From: Pseudomonas sp. TH15
GTDB taxonomy: Bacteria; Pseudomonadota; Gammaproteobacteria; Pseudomonadales; Pseudomonadaceae
Length of the DNA stretch: 64,000 bases
Reading direction: 5' to 3'
Assembly (NCBI RefSeq): GCF_016651105.1
Contig: NZ_JAEKEL010000001.1
Location: 1,781,001 to 1,845,000 of the forward strand
Numbering within the stretch: the first letter of the stretch is position 1; the number at the start of each line of letters is the position of its first letter. This document shows positions 33,987 to 42,914 of this stretch, piece by piece. A program made the translations under genes and the position numbers. The notes beneath the pieces are model-generated. The model was not told where the DNA came from and did no database searches. It was given only the letters and a program-made list of their open reading frames with translations.

Positions 33987-34880
33987 ATGAAGACTCCAAA
34001 ACGCATTGAACCCCTGATCGAGGACGGTCTGGTCGACGAGGTGCTGCGCCCACTCATGAGTGGTAAAGAAGCAGCTGTTTATGTGGTGCGCTGCGGTAAT
34101 GAGCTACGTTGCGCGAAGGTCTACAAGGAGGCGAATAAACGCAGTTTCCGTCAGGCGGCCGAGTACCAGGAAGGCCGCAAGGTGCGCAACAGCCGACAGG
34201 CTCGGGCGATGGCCAAGGGCTCCAAGTTCGGCAAGAAAGAAACCGAGGACGCCTGGCAGAACGCCGAAGTCGCGGCCCTGTTCCGTCTGGCCGGCGCCGG
34301 TGTGCGGGTGCCCAAGCCGTATGACTTCCTCGAAGGCGTACTGCTCATGGAGCTGGTGGCCGATGAATACGGCGATGCCGCGCCACGTCTGAACGACGTG
34401 GTGCTGGAACCGGATCAGGCCCGTGAATATCACGCGTTCCTGATTTCCCAAATCGTGCTGATGTTGTGTACCGGTCTGGTGCACGGTGACCTTTCGGAGT
34501 TCAACGTACTGTTGACCCCGACCGGCCCGGTCATCATTGACTTGCCGCAAGCTGTGGATGCGGCGGGCAACAACCACGCGTTCAACATGCTGGAGCGGGA
34601 CGTGGGCAACATGGCGTCCTACTTCGGGCGTTTTGCGCCGGAGTTGAAAAAGACCAAGTACGCCAAGGAAATGTGGGCGCTCTACGAAGCCGGCACCTTA
34701 CACCCGGCCAGCGTGTTGACCGGCGAGTTCGACGAGCCGGAAGAGCTGGCGGACGTTGGCGGCGTCATACGCGAAATCGAGGCCGCACGCCTGGATGAAG
34801 AGCGTAAACAAGCGGTGCGCGCGGCTGATGATGCGCCACCGGGCAAAACCGAAGAACCGCCTCCACCTTGGATGCAGTGA
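33987..34880 (+). CDS. RIO1-type serine protein kinase
   Basis: 297 residues. Nucleotide loop MSGKEAAVYVVR, Lys in LRCAKVYKE, catalytic loop LVHGDLSEFNVL and metal-binding IIDLPQAVD. This is the bacterial RIO family; its targets are not established. The C-terminal tail (DEERKQAVRAADDAPPGKTEEPPPPWMQ) is charged and disordered. The region before it (33780-33986) carries the promoter; only a weak ribosome site (AAGGACCCAC...) is seen. A strong terminator follows. Confidence 0.88.
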   Translation: MKTPKRIEPLIEDGLVDEVLRPLMSGKEAAVYVVRCGNELRCAKVYKEANKRSFRQAAEYQEGRKVRNSRQARAMAKGSKFGKKETEDAWQNAEVAALFRLAGAGVRVPKPYDFLEGVLLMELVADEYGDAAPRLNDVVLEPDQAREYHAFLISQIVLMLCTGLVHGDLSEFNVLLTPTGPVIIDLPQAVDAAGNNHAFNMLERDVGNMASYFGRFAPELKKTKYAKEMWALYEAGTLHPASVLTGEFDEPEELADVGGVIREIEAARLDEERKQAVRAADDAPPGKTEEPPPPWMQ

Positions 34881-34893
34881 TCGGTTAACGAAA

Positions 34894-34917
34894 AACCCGG
34901 CGCAGGCCGGGTTTTTT
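34894..34917 (+). terminator. Rho-independent terminator of the RIO kinase gene
   Basis: AACCCGGC-GCAG-GCCGGGTT followed by TTTTT, 14 bp after the stop. Confidence 0.95.
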
Positions 34918-34940
34918 GTGTGCAGAACAGCAGAAATCCC

Positions 34941-35085
34941 TTGCAGGAACAGAGCTTGCTCGCGAAAGCGCTTCGTCTGCCAATATGATGGTGACTGACA
35001 CGCCCCCTTCGCGAGCAAGCTTTGCTCCTGCAGTGGATATAAAAGGGCCAGATCAAAAGATCGCAGCCCGCGGCAGCTCCTACAA
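34941..35085. repeat. REP doublet plus a single REP of the second type
   Basis: TTGCAGGAACAGAGCTTGCTCGCGA ... TCGCGAGCAAGCTTTGCTCCTGCA (34941-35032) and then AGATCGCAGCCCGCGGCAGC (35057-35085), running up to the ribosome site of the MFS gene. Confidence 0.85.
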
Positions 35086-35094
35086 GGATCGTAT

Positions 35095-36308
35095 GTGAGT
35101 ACTTTACGCAACACCCACTTGATCATCACCGCTCGGCTGATTTCCGATTTCGGCGCCTTCCTCAACATGGTTGCGCTGGCCACCTACGTCTACCTGCTGA
35201 GCAACAGCGCCATGAGCGTCGGGATTTTCCTCGCCAGTCGCGTCGGCGGGGGATTTTTGCCAGTCTGGTGGGCACTCGCTTTTACCGACGCTGGAATGGC
35301 CGCGTACCGCTGATCGCGTTCGATCTGTTGCGCGCCGGTTTGCTCGGCCTGCTGCTGATCACGCCGGTCAGTCTGCAAGCATTGCTGCTGCCGGTAATTG
35401 CGTTTGGTCTGGGGTTTGGCAATTCGATGTTCGCCATCGGCCTCAACAGCCAATTGCCGAACCTGATCGACCGCGAACACTTGCTCAAGACCAACGCCTG
35501 GATCACTTCGGCAGCGTCCATTGCGATGGTCGGTGGCAGTCTGGTGGCGGGGTTGGTGGTCGCGGCGTTTGGCTTTGAAGCGGTGTTCGCACTGAATGTG
35601 GTCACCTATCTGCTGGCGGCGTTGTTGATTGTGCCGTTGCGATTTCGCGCAATCGTTCCTGCTGCAGAATCGAATTCCGAACGCGGGGAATGGTCGGCGC
35701 TGCTTCAGGGGTTACGGTCCGCTCCGGTGCTGGCGGCGATGCTTGCAGTCGCCATGGCCGACACCCTCGGCAGCGCGGCGCACAACGTCGGGTTCCCGAT
35801 CATCTCCCGACTGTTGACGCCGGAATCGGCCAGTACCACGTTGGGTCTGATGCTGGCGGTCTGGGCCAGCGGCAAACTCATCGGCGCGCGGATTGCCAGC
35901 CGTCTCAAAGGCTCGGACAACATCAATTTGGAGCGGCGGTTTTTCTTCGGCGTGCTGCTGATGTCCTGCGGCTTCATCCTGATGTTCCAGCAACAGACCC
36001 TTTACGGTTTGCTGCTGTTCTCGTTGCCGGCCGGGCTGGGCGACGGTTTTTCCGAAGTCGGTCTGATGTCGCGCCTGCAACGTGAGCCGGACCACCTGCG
36101 TCTGCCGATCTTCAGCTTCCTTACGCTGTTGCAAATGACCGGCTTCGGTATCGGCATGCTGATCGCCGCGCCGTTCTATGCCTGGTGGACGCCCGGCGCG
36201 GTGGTGATGTTGTTCCACGGTATTCCCCTCACCACGTTGCTGGTGGTGAAGGGCTTGTCGCTCAGGCGCGAGCAGGCTCGGCGCAGCAACCCGACGCCAG
36301 CTCCTTGA
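35095..36308 (+). pseudogene. MFS transporter, frameshifted as read
   Basis: The first frame (GTG 35095, behind AAGGA) encodes a clear MFS start (NTHLIITARLISDFGAFLNMVALATYVYLLSNSAMSVGIFLASRVGGG) and then leaves frame; the rest (GTRFYRRWNGRVPLIAFDLLRAGLLGLLLITPVSL ...) is in the next frame to 36308. One G added to the five-G run at 35248-35252 gives SRVGGGIFASLVGTRFYRRWNGR and about 404 residues, twelve membrane segments. The substrate is unknown. Its 3' end overlaps the convergent cueR by 47 bp. Confidence 0.83.
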
Positions 36309-36675
36309 GGATCGGGCAGTCGGGGCGGTGGTCGCCCTGACAGTGCTCGACCAAATCCTGCAAGGTGTCGCGCAGTTGGCCGAGTTCGCGGATCTTCTGG
36401 TTCAGCTCGTCGATGTGTTGACGGGCCAGTGCCTTCACATCAGCGCTGGCCCGCTGGCGGTCCTGCCAAAGGGTCAGCAGTTTACCGACCTCTTCCAGTG
36501 AAAACCCCAAGTCCCGGGAACGCTTGATGAAGGCCAGTGTGTGCAGGTCATCATCGCCATAGACCCGGTAGCCGCTGTCGGTGCGATGGGCAGCCTTGAG
36601 CAAGCCTGTGGATTCGTAATAACGGATCATCTTCGCGCTCAGGCCACTGTGGCGGGCCGCTTGGCCGATGTTCAT
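36262..36675 (-). CDS. cueR: Copper-responsive MerR-family regulator CueR
   Basis: 137 residues. MerR helix-turn-helix [26 protein letters not shown], then a dimerisation helix and the copper loop C112-QGDHRPD-C120, the same spacing and positions as in E. coli CueR. It activates promoters with over-long spacers when Cu(I) binds. The ATG overlaps the copA stop by 4 bp, so copA-cueR is one operon under a CueR box. Confidence 0.93.
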   Translation of the reverse strand: MNIGQAARHSGLSAKMIRYYESTGLLKAAHRTDSGYRVYGDDDLHTLAFIKRSRDLGFSLEEVGKLLTLWQDRQRASADVKALARQHIDELNQKIRELGQLRDTLQDLVEHCQGDHRPDCPILKELASGCCAEPARA

Positions 36676-39062
36676 CGGTTGTCCTCCAGATCCTTGGGTT
36701 TCCAGGTTTTCAACAGTAACGCATTGCTCACCACGCTGACGCTCGACAGCGCCATGGCCGCGCCGGCCAGTACCGGGTTGAGGAAGCCGAACGCCGCCAG
36801 CGGAATGCCGATCAGGTTATAGACGAAGGCCCAGAACAGATTTTGCCGGATCTTCGCGTAGGTCTTGCGGCTGATCTCCAGCGCCGCCGGCACCAGCCGT
36901 GGATCACCGCGCATCAGGGTGATCCCGGCGGCGTGCATCGCCACGTCAGTGCCGCCACCCATGGCGATGCCGATATCCGCGGCGGCCAGCGCAGGGGCGT
37001 CGTTGATGCCGTCGCCGACCATCGCCACCACGCCGGTTTTCTTCAATTCGGCGACGGTGGCGGCTTTGTCCGCCGGGAGGACTTCAGCGTGAACATCTTT
37101 AATCCCCAAAGCGTCGGCCACTACTTTGGCGCTGCCACGGTTGTCGCCGGTCAGCAGGTGGCTGCTGATATTGCGTGCGTTGAGTTGCTGCACCGCTTGC
37201 AAGGCACCGGGCTTGAGGGTGTCGCCAAAGGCAAACAGGCCGAGCACGCGCGGATCGGGGCTTTGCTCGATCAGCCAGGACAGCGTCCGGCCTTCGGTTT
37301 CCCAGGCTTTTGCGGAATCAGCCAAGGAGCCCGCGCTCAAAGCGCTTTCCTCCAGCAGACGACGATTGCCCAGCGCCAACCGACGCCCGTCGAGGGTGCC
37401 GGCAATCCCGCGTCCGGTCAGCGACTGGCTGTCGCTGACATCGGCCACGATCAACCCACGCTCGGCGCAAGCATCCAGAACAGCTTTGGCCAGCGGGTGT
37501 TCGCTGCCCCGTTGCAGCGCGCCGGCCATTTGCAGCAGCGGCGCTTCATTACCGTCAACCGCGCTCAAATGAGCGATGCGCGGGGTACCGGAGGTCAGGG
37601 TGCCGGTCTTGTCGAAGACCACCGCGCTGACTTCATGGGCACGCTCCAGCGCTTCGGCGTCCTTGATCAAAATCCCGTAGCGCGCCGCCACGCCAGTGCC
37701 GGCCATGATCGCGGTCGGCGTGGCCAGGCCCAAGGCGCAAGGGCAGGCGATCACCAGCACCGCGACGGCGTTGATCAATGCCGTTTCGATCGGTGCGCCG
37801 TATAGCCACCAACCGATCAACGTCGCCAGGGCCAGGACCAATACCGTCGGCACGAACACCTGGCTGACTTTATCCACCAGTTTCTGGATCGGCGCTTTCG
37901 CGGCTTGAGCATCCTCGACCAGACGAATGATCCGCGCCAATACGGTTTCGGCGCCGAGCGCCAAGGTGCGAACCAGCAACCGACCTTCGCCGTTGATCGC
38001 ACCACCGGTGACTTTATCGCCGGGTTGTTTTGGCACTGGCAGGCTTTCGCCGCTGATCAACGCTTCGTCGGCGTGGCTCTGGCCTTCCACCACTTCGCCG
38101 TCCACGGGGAAGCGTTCGCCGGGTTTGACCATGACCAGATCATTCAGGCGCAAGGCGCTGATGGCGACATCTTGTTCACGGCCGTCGATGACTTGAATCG
38201 CCCGCTCCGGACGCAAGGCTTCCAGTGCGCGAATGGCGCTGGCGGTCTGGCGTTTAGCGCGACTTTCCAGGTATTTGCCCAGCAGCACCAGGGCGATTAC
38301 CACCGCTGACGCTTCGAAATACAGATGCGGCATACGCCCGGCGGCGGTGGCCCATTCGTAGAGGCTCAAGCCATAACCGGCGCTGGTGCCCAGGGCGACG
38401 AGCAGGTCCATATTGCCGGCCCCGGCGCGCACGGCTTTCCAGGCAGCGACGTAAAACCTTGCGCCGAAGATGAATTGCACCGGCGTGGCCAAGGCGAATT
38501 GTGCCCAGGCCGGGAGCATCCAGTGCACGCCTAAGGGCTGCAGCAGCATCGGCAGCACCAGTGGCAGGGCGAGGGCGATGGCCGCGAGCAAGATCCAGCG
38601 CTCACGATGAAGGCGGGCCTGTTGATTGTCGGTGGGGTGTTCGACTTCCCAGACGCTGGCGTTGTAGCCCGCCTTGGTGACAGCGGCGATCAGGATTTGC
38701 GGATCGATGTGGCCGAGCAGTTCGAGGTGCGCACGTTCGTTGGCCAGGTTGACGCTGACGCTTTTCACCCCTGGCACCTTGGTCAGCGCCCGTTCGACCC
38801 GGCCGACGCAGGACGCGCAGGTCATGCCGTCGATGCTCAACTCCAGACTTTGCTGCGGCACGCTGTAGCCGGCCTGCTGCACCGCGTCCATCAATGCAGG
38901 CAAGCTGTCGCTGGGCGCTTGGATACGCGCCTGCTCGGTGGCCAGGTTGACACTGACGGCTGTGGCGCCGATGACTTTGCTCAAGGCGCGCTCGACACGC
39001 CCGGCGCAACTGGCGCAGGTCATGCCGGCAATCGGCAGGTCGAAAGTGGTGGATTCGGACAT
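36672..39062 (-). CDS. copA: Cu(I)-exporting P1B-type ATPase CopA
   Basis: 796 residues. Two N-terminal heavy-metal domains (GMTCASC at Cys16/Cys19 and Cys82/Cys85), eight membrane segments with the transport motif C440-P-C442 in IACPCALG, phosphorylation site Asp484 in [13 protein letters not shown] motif SEHPLAKA and hinge [10 protein letters not shown]. It pumps Cu(I) out of the cytoplasm. It heads the copA-cueR operon with a CueR box about 37 bp upstream. Confidence 0.95.
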   Translation of the reverse strand: MSESTTFDLPIAGMTCASCAGRVERALSKVIGATAVSVNLATEQARIQAPSDSLPALMDAVQQAGYSVPQQSLELSIDGMTCASCVGRVERALTKVPGVKSVSVNLANERAHLELLGHIDPQILIAAVTKAGYNASVWEVEHPTDNQQARLHRERWILLAAIALALPLVLPMLLQPLGVHWMLPAWAQFALATPVQFIFGARFYVAAWKAVRAGAGNMDLLVALGTSAGYGLSLYEWATAAGRMPHLYFEASAVVIALVLLGKYLESRAKRQTASAIRALEALRPERAIQVIDGREQDVAISALRLNDLVMVKPGERFPVDGEVVEGQSHADEALISGESLPVPKQPGDKVTGGAINGEGRLLVRTLALGAETVLARIIRLVEDAQAAKAPIQKLVDKVSQVFVPTVLVLALATLIGWWLYGAPIETALINAVAVLVIACPCALGLATPTAIMAGTGVAARYGILIKDAEALERAHEVSAVVFDKTGTLTSGTPRIAHLSAVDGNEAPLLQMAGALQRGSEHPLAKAVLDACAERGLIVADVSDSQSLTGRGIAGTLDGRRLALGNRRLLEESALSAGSLADSAKAWETEGRTLSWLIEQSPDPRVLGLFAFGDTLKPGALQAVQQLNARNISSHLLTGDNRGSAKVVADALGIKDVHAEVLPADKAATVAELKKTGVVAMVGDGINDAPALAAADIGIAMGGGTDVAMHAAGITLMRGDPRLVPAALEISRKTYAKIRQNLFWAFVYNLIGIPLAAFGFLNPVLAGAAMALSSVSVVSNALLLKTWKPKDLEDNR

Positions 39063-39098
39063 CGGTCACGCTCCCTGTAGAAAGTGTCTACAGGATCA

Positions 39099-39119
39099 AC
39101 CTTGCCATGCTGGCAAGGT
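39099..39119 (-). promoter_or_regulatory. CueR box of the copA-cueR operon
   Basis: Perfect dyad ACCTTGCCA-N3-TGGCAAGGT. On the minus strand a TTGACC -35 element overlaps it, and the spacer to the likely -10 is about 19 bp, as in MerR-type promoters. Confidence 0.88.
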
Positions 39120-39150
39120 CAAGCGCCATGTTCCAGATCAATAGATCAAA

Positions 39151-39230
39151 AGATCGCAGCCTTCGGCAACTCCTACATTGATGGTGTGGTAACCCAATCC
39201 TGTAGGAGGTGCCGAAGGCTGCGATCTTTT
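39151..39230. repeat. REP doublet, GCAGCCTTCGGCA type
   Basis: AGATCGCAGCCTTCGGCAAC and its complement GCCGAAGGCTGCGATC flank a 30-bp middle, between copA and the next minus-strand gene. Confidence 0.85.
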
Positions 39231-39239
39231 ACAGGCGAC

Positions 39240-39623
39240 TCAATACTCGAGAGCGGCCGGCCGCAGGTACATCCCTCTCGCCGTCGTCGCAATCCGGTAC
39301 TTCACGACATCGCCGGCCTTGAGCGTGATTTCCTGCGCGGGCGGTGCCAGCATGCCAGGGCTGCAGCCCGGGACTTGACCGGGTTCCAGCTTCAGACGTA
39401 CGGAAATCGTGCCGTGAGGCAGGTTGAACGAGATGGTCTGCTCCTGCAGCAATCGCCCCACAGGCTGGTCCTGTATGTACACGCCAATCTCGCAGGAGGT
39501 CGCCACTTCCAGGCGCTCACGCGAGATGATCAGAACCGCGTAATCCTCGCCGGCGGCGTTGGCCGAAGGCAGGGCGGCGAAAAGGCTGAGGAAGCCAAAC
39601 AGGCTGAGAGTTGACCAGCGCAT
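39240..39623 (-). CDS. Hypothetical periplasmic protein next to copper genes
   Basis: 127 residues with a signal peptide (LFGFLSLFAALPSANAA). The mature part has two cysteines (Cys44 and Cys87) that could form a disulfide, and a beta-rich pattern (ISFNLPHGTISVRLKLEPGQVPGC ... EITLKAGDVVKYRIATTARGMYL). I do not recognise the family. Its position between copA and copZ suggests a link to metal handling, but there are no Met- or His-rich copper motifs. Its start faces copZ across a 160-bp gap. Confidence 0.72.
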   Translation of the reverse strand: MRWSTLSLFGFLSLFAALPSANAAGEDYAVLIISRERLEVATSCEIGVYIQDQPVGRLLQEQTISFNLPHGTISVRLKLEPGQVPGCSPGMLAPPAQEITLKAGDVVKYRIATTARGMYLRPAALEY

Positions 39624-39713
39624 GGCTGAATCTCCAGAGGTCGAGTCATTGATGGACGCAGCTTGGCCGAGCGCGCGGCCGATTGCCAGCCCGGCAGTCT
39701 ATTTCAGAACTTG

Positions 39714-39734
39714 ACCTTGCCATGGTGGCAAGCT
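39714..39734 (+). promoter_or_regulatory. CueR box of copZ
   Basis: ACCTTGCCA-N3-TGGCAAGCT, one mismatch from the copA box, with TTGACC overlapping as -35, 49 bp before the copZ start. Confidence 0.85.
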
Positions 39735-39782
39735 CGAGACTGCCGGCAGATCATCCAAAAGCCTCATTACAGGAGTCATCCC

Positions 39783-39980
39783 ATGCAAGTGTTCAACGTT
39801 CAAGGCATGTCCTGCGGTCACTGCGTCAAGGCCATCACCCAAGCCCTGCAAGCCAGGGACCCGGCCGCCAGCGTGCGCGTGGATCTGGGGGCGAAGGAAG
39901 TCGGCGTCGAAAGCGCACTGACCACCGAGCAGGTGATCGCCGCGATCACTGAAGAAGGCTACGAAGCCAAAGTCGCCTGA
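39783..39980 (+). CDS. copZ: Copper chaperone CopZ
   Basis: 65 residues, a single heavy-metal-associated domain with the Cu(I) motif MSCGHC at Cys11/Cys14 and the closing ITEEGYEAKVA. It hands Cu(I) to CopA. The ATG at 39783 follows ACAGGAG; the frame extends upstream without a start signal. It is under its own CueR box. Confidence 0.92.
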   Translation: MQVFNVQGMSCGHCVKAITQALQARDPAASVRVDLGAKEVGVESALTTEQVIAAITEEGYEAKVA

Positions 39981-39992
39981 AACATTTGCTTT

Positions 39993-40083
39993 TGTAGGAG
40001 CAAAGCTTGCTCGCGAAGAGGCCGGCACATTCAACATCGATGTCGACTGACACTCCGCGATCGCGAGCAAGCCCGCTCCCACA
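39993..40083. repeat. REP doublet (REPIN)
   Basis: TGTAGGAGCAAAGCTTGCTC ... CGCGAGCAAGCCCGCTCCCA between copZ and the Bcr/CflA-type gene. Confidence 0.87.
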
Positions 40084-40196
40084 TTGATTTGAGTTCATCC
40101 AGCAGTTTTTAATAGTTAGCGACCTATCGGAATGTTCAAGGCGTCCCCGCGCGGCTAGACTGTCGAGCTGTCGAACCACGCCCAACTGGATGCCCG

Positions 40197-41393
40197 ATGA
40201 ACTTGCGTACCATTTTGATTCTTGGCGCCCTGACCGCTTTCGGTCCGCTGGCGATCGATTTCTATCTGCCGGCGTTCCCGGCCATCGCGCAAGCGTTCGG
40301 CACCGACGAAAAACACGTTCAAATGACGCTCGCTGCGTATTTTCTTGGCTTGTCCATTGGTCAGTTGCTCTACGGCCCGGTGGCGGATCGTTTCGGGCGG
40401 CGTATTCCGTTGCTGACTGGCGTTGGCTTGTTCACCGCTGCTTCCCTGGCCTGCGCATTTGCGCCGAATCTGGAATGGCTGATGGGTGCGCGATTCATCC
40501 AGGCGCTGGGCGGTTGCGCGGGAATGGTGATCTCCCGGGCGGTGGTCAGTGATAAATGTGATGCGGTGGGCTCGGCGAAGGTCTTTTCCCAACTGATGCT
40601 GGTGATGGGCCTGGCGCCGATTCTTGCACCGATGCTCGGCGGATTGTTGGTCAACACCACGGGCTGGCAGTCGATCTTCCTGGTGTTGACCTGCTTCAGC
40701 GCCTTGGCCGCCCTGGCCGTGGCCCTCGGGTTGCCGGAAAGCCTGCCGGACTATGTGCCGCGCCAACCGTTGAAAGGGGCATTGCGGCAGTACGGTCGCT
40801 TATTAGCCGACCCGGTTTACCTCGGCCACGCCCTGACCGGCGGTCTCGCCGTCGCCGGGATGTTTGCCTACATCTCTGGTTCGCCGTTTGTCTTCATCAA
40901 GCTTTATGGCGTGCCGGCCGAGCATTTCGGCTGGCTGTTCGGCACCAACGCGGCGGGCTTCATTCTGGTGGCGCAGGTCAACGCGCGACTGTTGGCCAAG
41001 CGTGGCCCAGCGTTCCTGCTGGCGCGCACAGTCTGGATTTATCTGGGCGCGGGCCTGACATTGCTCGCTGTCAGCTCACTGCACACCGAACAGCTTTGGC
41101 CGCTGCTGATTCCATTGTTTGTCTGCATCGCCAGCCTCGGTTGCATCCTCCCCAACGCTTCAGCCTGCGCCATGAACGGACAGGGCGCCCGCGCCGGCAG
41201 TGCATCGGCGCTGCTCGGCTGCCTGCAATTCAGCATCGCCGCCGGGGCGTCGGCACTGGTGGGCGTTTTACACGATGGCAGCGCCATGCCGATGGCTACG
41301 GTCATCAGCCTGTGCGGGATTCTGGTGGTGAGCGTCGCGATGCTCACCCGGCGTTTGCAAAATGCCCGGGCGCTGGCCCAAGCAGAGGCGTGA
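40197..41393 (+). CDS. Bcr/CflA-type multidrug MFS exporter
   Basis: 398 residues, twelve membrane segments. Family opening ILGALTAFGPLAIDFYLPAFPAIAQAF with the acidic residue in helix 1, motif A GPVADRFGRR, and motif C-like region in helix 5 (GLAPILAPMLGGLL). This family exports drugs such as bicyclomycin or sulfonamides and some amino acids using H+. The exact substrate is not readable. Confidence 0.87.
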   Translation: MNLRTILILGALTAFGPLAIDFYLPAFPAIAQAFGTDEKHVQMTLAAYFLGLSIGQLLYGPVADRFGRRIPLLTGVGLFTAASLACAFAPNLEWLMGARFIQALGGCAGMVISRAVVSDKCDAVGSAKVFSQLMLVMGLAPILAPMLGGLLVNTTGWQSIFLVLTCFSALAALAVALGLPESLPDYVPRQPLKGALRQYGRLLADPVYLGHALTGGLAVAGMFAYISGSPFVFIKLYGVPAEHFGWLFGTNAAGFILVAQVNARLLAKRGPAFLLARTVWIYLGAGLTLLAVSSLHTEQLWPLLIPLFVCIASLGCILPNASACAMNGQGARAGSASALLGCLQFSIAAGASALVGVLHDGSAMPMATVISLCGILVVSVAMLTRRLQNARALAQAEA

Positions 41394-41400
41394 TGAGGAC

Positions 41401-41571
41401 TCAGCCAGCGGCACGCTGCTGGCGGTCTGGGATTTTATGAGGGGCGAGAAGCCGCGCTTCAAGGGTGCGGGTGAAAGCGAGCGCTTCAGCTTCGCTGCGG
41501 AACGTGACGGCGTGTTGGTCCAGGCGGACCTGCCATTGGGATGTTGCCACTTCTTTTATCAGGATCTTCAT
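41401..41571 (-). CDS. Small 56-residue protein, unknown
   Basis: The sequence MKILIKEVATSQWQVRLDQ continues as HAVTFRSEAEALAFTRTLEA and ends RLLAPHKIPDRQQRAAG. A strong GGAGG lies six bases before the ATG, and the start-to-stop length is 57 codons. The pattern of a short beta strand pair, then a helix with alternating Ala/Glu, looks like a compact folded domain similar to DUF2188-like mini-proteins, but I cannot name it. It begins 8 bp beyond the convergent MFS stop. Confidence 0.72.
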   Translation of the reverse strand: MKILIKEVATSQWQVRLDQHAVTFRSEAEALAFTRTLEARLLAPHKIPDRQQRAAG

Positions 41572-41674
41572 TGCTGACCTCCTTCAGTAAAAGACGGTGT
41601 CGCAGAGGTTTCGATTGTAGACCTGAATACGATCGCAATTGTGACAAGGGTCAACCTTCGGACTGACGGTTTGC

Positions 41675-41770
41675 AAGATCAAAAGATCGCAGCCTTTTGT
41701 CGAGCCGGGCTTACCCACGATGGCGATCTCAAGAACGCTTTCGCGGGCAAGCCTCGCTCCTGCGGGAGCG
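41675..41770. repeat. Degenerate mixed REP pair
   Basis: A fragment of the ATCAAAAGATCGCAGCCTT type joined to a GAGCCGGGCTTACCCACGAT / TCGCGGGCAAGCCTCGCTCC pair, just downstream of the alcohol dehydrogenase stop. Confidence 0.65.
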
Positions 41771-41771
41771 G

Positions 41772-42785
41772 TTAGAACCCTTCCAGCACAATCTTGCCCT
41801 TGGACTTGCCGCTTTCCAGCAGTTCATGGGCGCGGCGCAGGTTGGTTGCGTTGATGGTGCCGAAGTGTTCGCCCACTGTGGTTTTCAGCGTGCCGGCATC
41901 GATCAGCTCGGCCACGCGGTTGAGCAGGTTGTGCTGCTCGATCATGTCGGCCGTTTCAAACAGCGAACGGGTGTACATAAATTCCCAGTGCAGCGAAATG
42001 CTCTTGCGCTTGAGCTTGGTCACGTCCAGCGCCTTTGGATCATCGATCAGCGCCAGTTTGCCCTGAGGCGCCAAGGCTTCGATCAGTTGATCCAGGTGTT
42101 CATCGGTCTGGGTCAGGCTGGCGACGTGGGTCACCTGCCCAACGCCGGCACGCTTGAGTTCTTCGCTCAACGGCTGGCTGTGATCGATCACCAGATCGGC
42201 CCCCAGCTCACGCACCCAGCTCTGGGTTTGTGGGCGAGATGCGGTGCCGATGACCTTCAGCCCGGTGAGTTGCCTGGCGAGTTGGGTCAGGATCGAGCCG
42301 ACACCGCCGGCAGCCCCGACGATCAGCAGACTCTGGCCTTCATCGGTTTTGCCTTCGCGCACTTGCAGGCGCTCGAACAACAATTCCCACGCGGTGATCG
42401 CGGTTAACGGCAGGGCGGCGGCTTCAGCGAAACCGAGGGTTTTCGGCATATGGCCGACAATCCGCTCGTCCACCACATGCAGTTCGCTATTGCCGCCAGC
42501 CCGGGCGATGGAGCCGGCGTAAAACACTTTGTCGCCGGTCTTGAACAGCGTCACTTCACTGCCTACAGCTTTGACCACGCCCGCCACGTCCCAACCCAGC
42601 ACTTTGGCCGCGCCGCCTTCAGGCTGGACGTTCTGCCGAACCTTGGCGTCCACCGGGTTGACCGAGATGGCTTTGACTTCCACCAGCAGGTCGCGGGGAC
42701 CGGGGACCGGTTCTGGCAGTTCGATGTCTTGCAGGGATTTTGCGTCGCTGATCGGCAGGGCGGCGTAATAGGCAATGGCTTTCAT
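41772..42785 (-). CDS. Zinc-type alcohol dehydrogenase / quinone oxidoreductase family protein
   Basis: 337 residues of the medium-chain dehydrogenase superfamily: GroES-like N-terminus (VEVKAISVNPVDAKVRQ, LGWDVAGVVKAVGSEV), dinucleotide fold LLIVGAAGGVGSILTQLARQL. The usual catalytic-zinc Cys is replaced in NPVD, so it is a zinc-free quinone-oxidoreductase type, probably NADPH-dependent. ATG 42785 follows GGAG. Divergent from a LysR gene that may control it. Confidence 0.86.
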   Translation of the reverse strand: MKAIAYYAALPISDAKSLQDIELPEPVPGPRDLLVEVKAISVNPVDAKVRQNVQPEGGAAKVLGWDVAGVVKAVGSEVTLFKTGDKVFYAGSIARAGGNSELHVVDERIVGHMPKTLGFAEAAALPLTAITAWELLFERLQVREGKTDEGQSLLIVGAAGGVGSILTQLARQLTGLKVIGTASRPQTQSWVRELGADLVIDHSQPLSEELKRAGVGQVTHVASLTQTDEHLDQLIEALAPQGKLALIDDPKALDVTKLKRKSISLHWEFMYTRSLFETADMIEQHNLLNRVAELIDAGTLKTTVGEHFGTINATNLRRAHELLESGKSKGKIVLEGF

Positions 42786-42914
42786 CGGTGACTCCAGAAT
42801 CTGAATGAACAAGGCATGATTTCGATGGGACAGATGATTGGCTATTTCTCTGCAAGATAAAACCCGCTAAAAGAGCACTCTCTTTCAATATTTTTTTGAT
42901 AATCGAGGCTGAAG

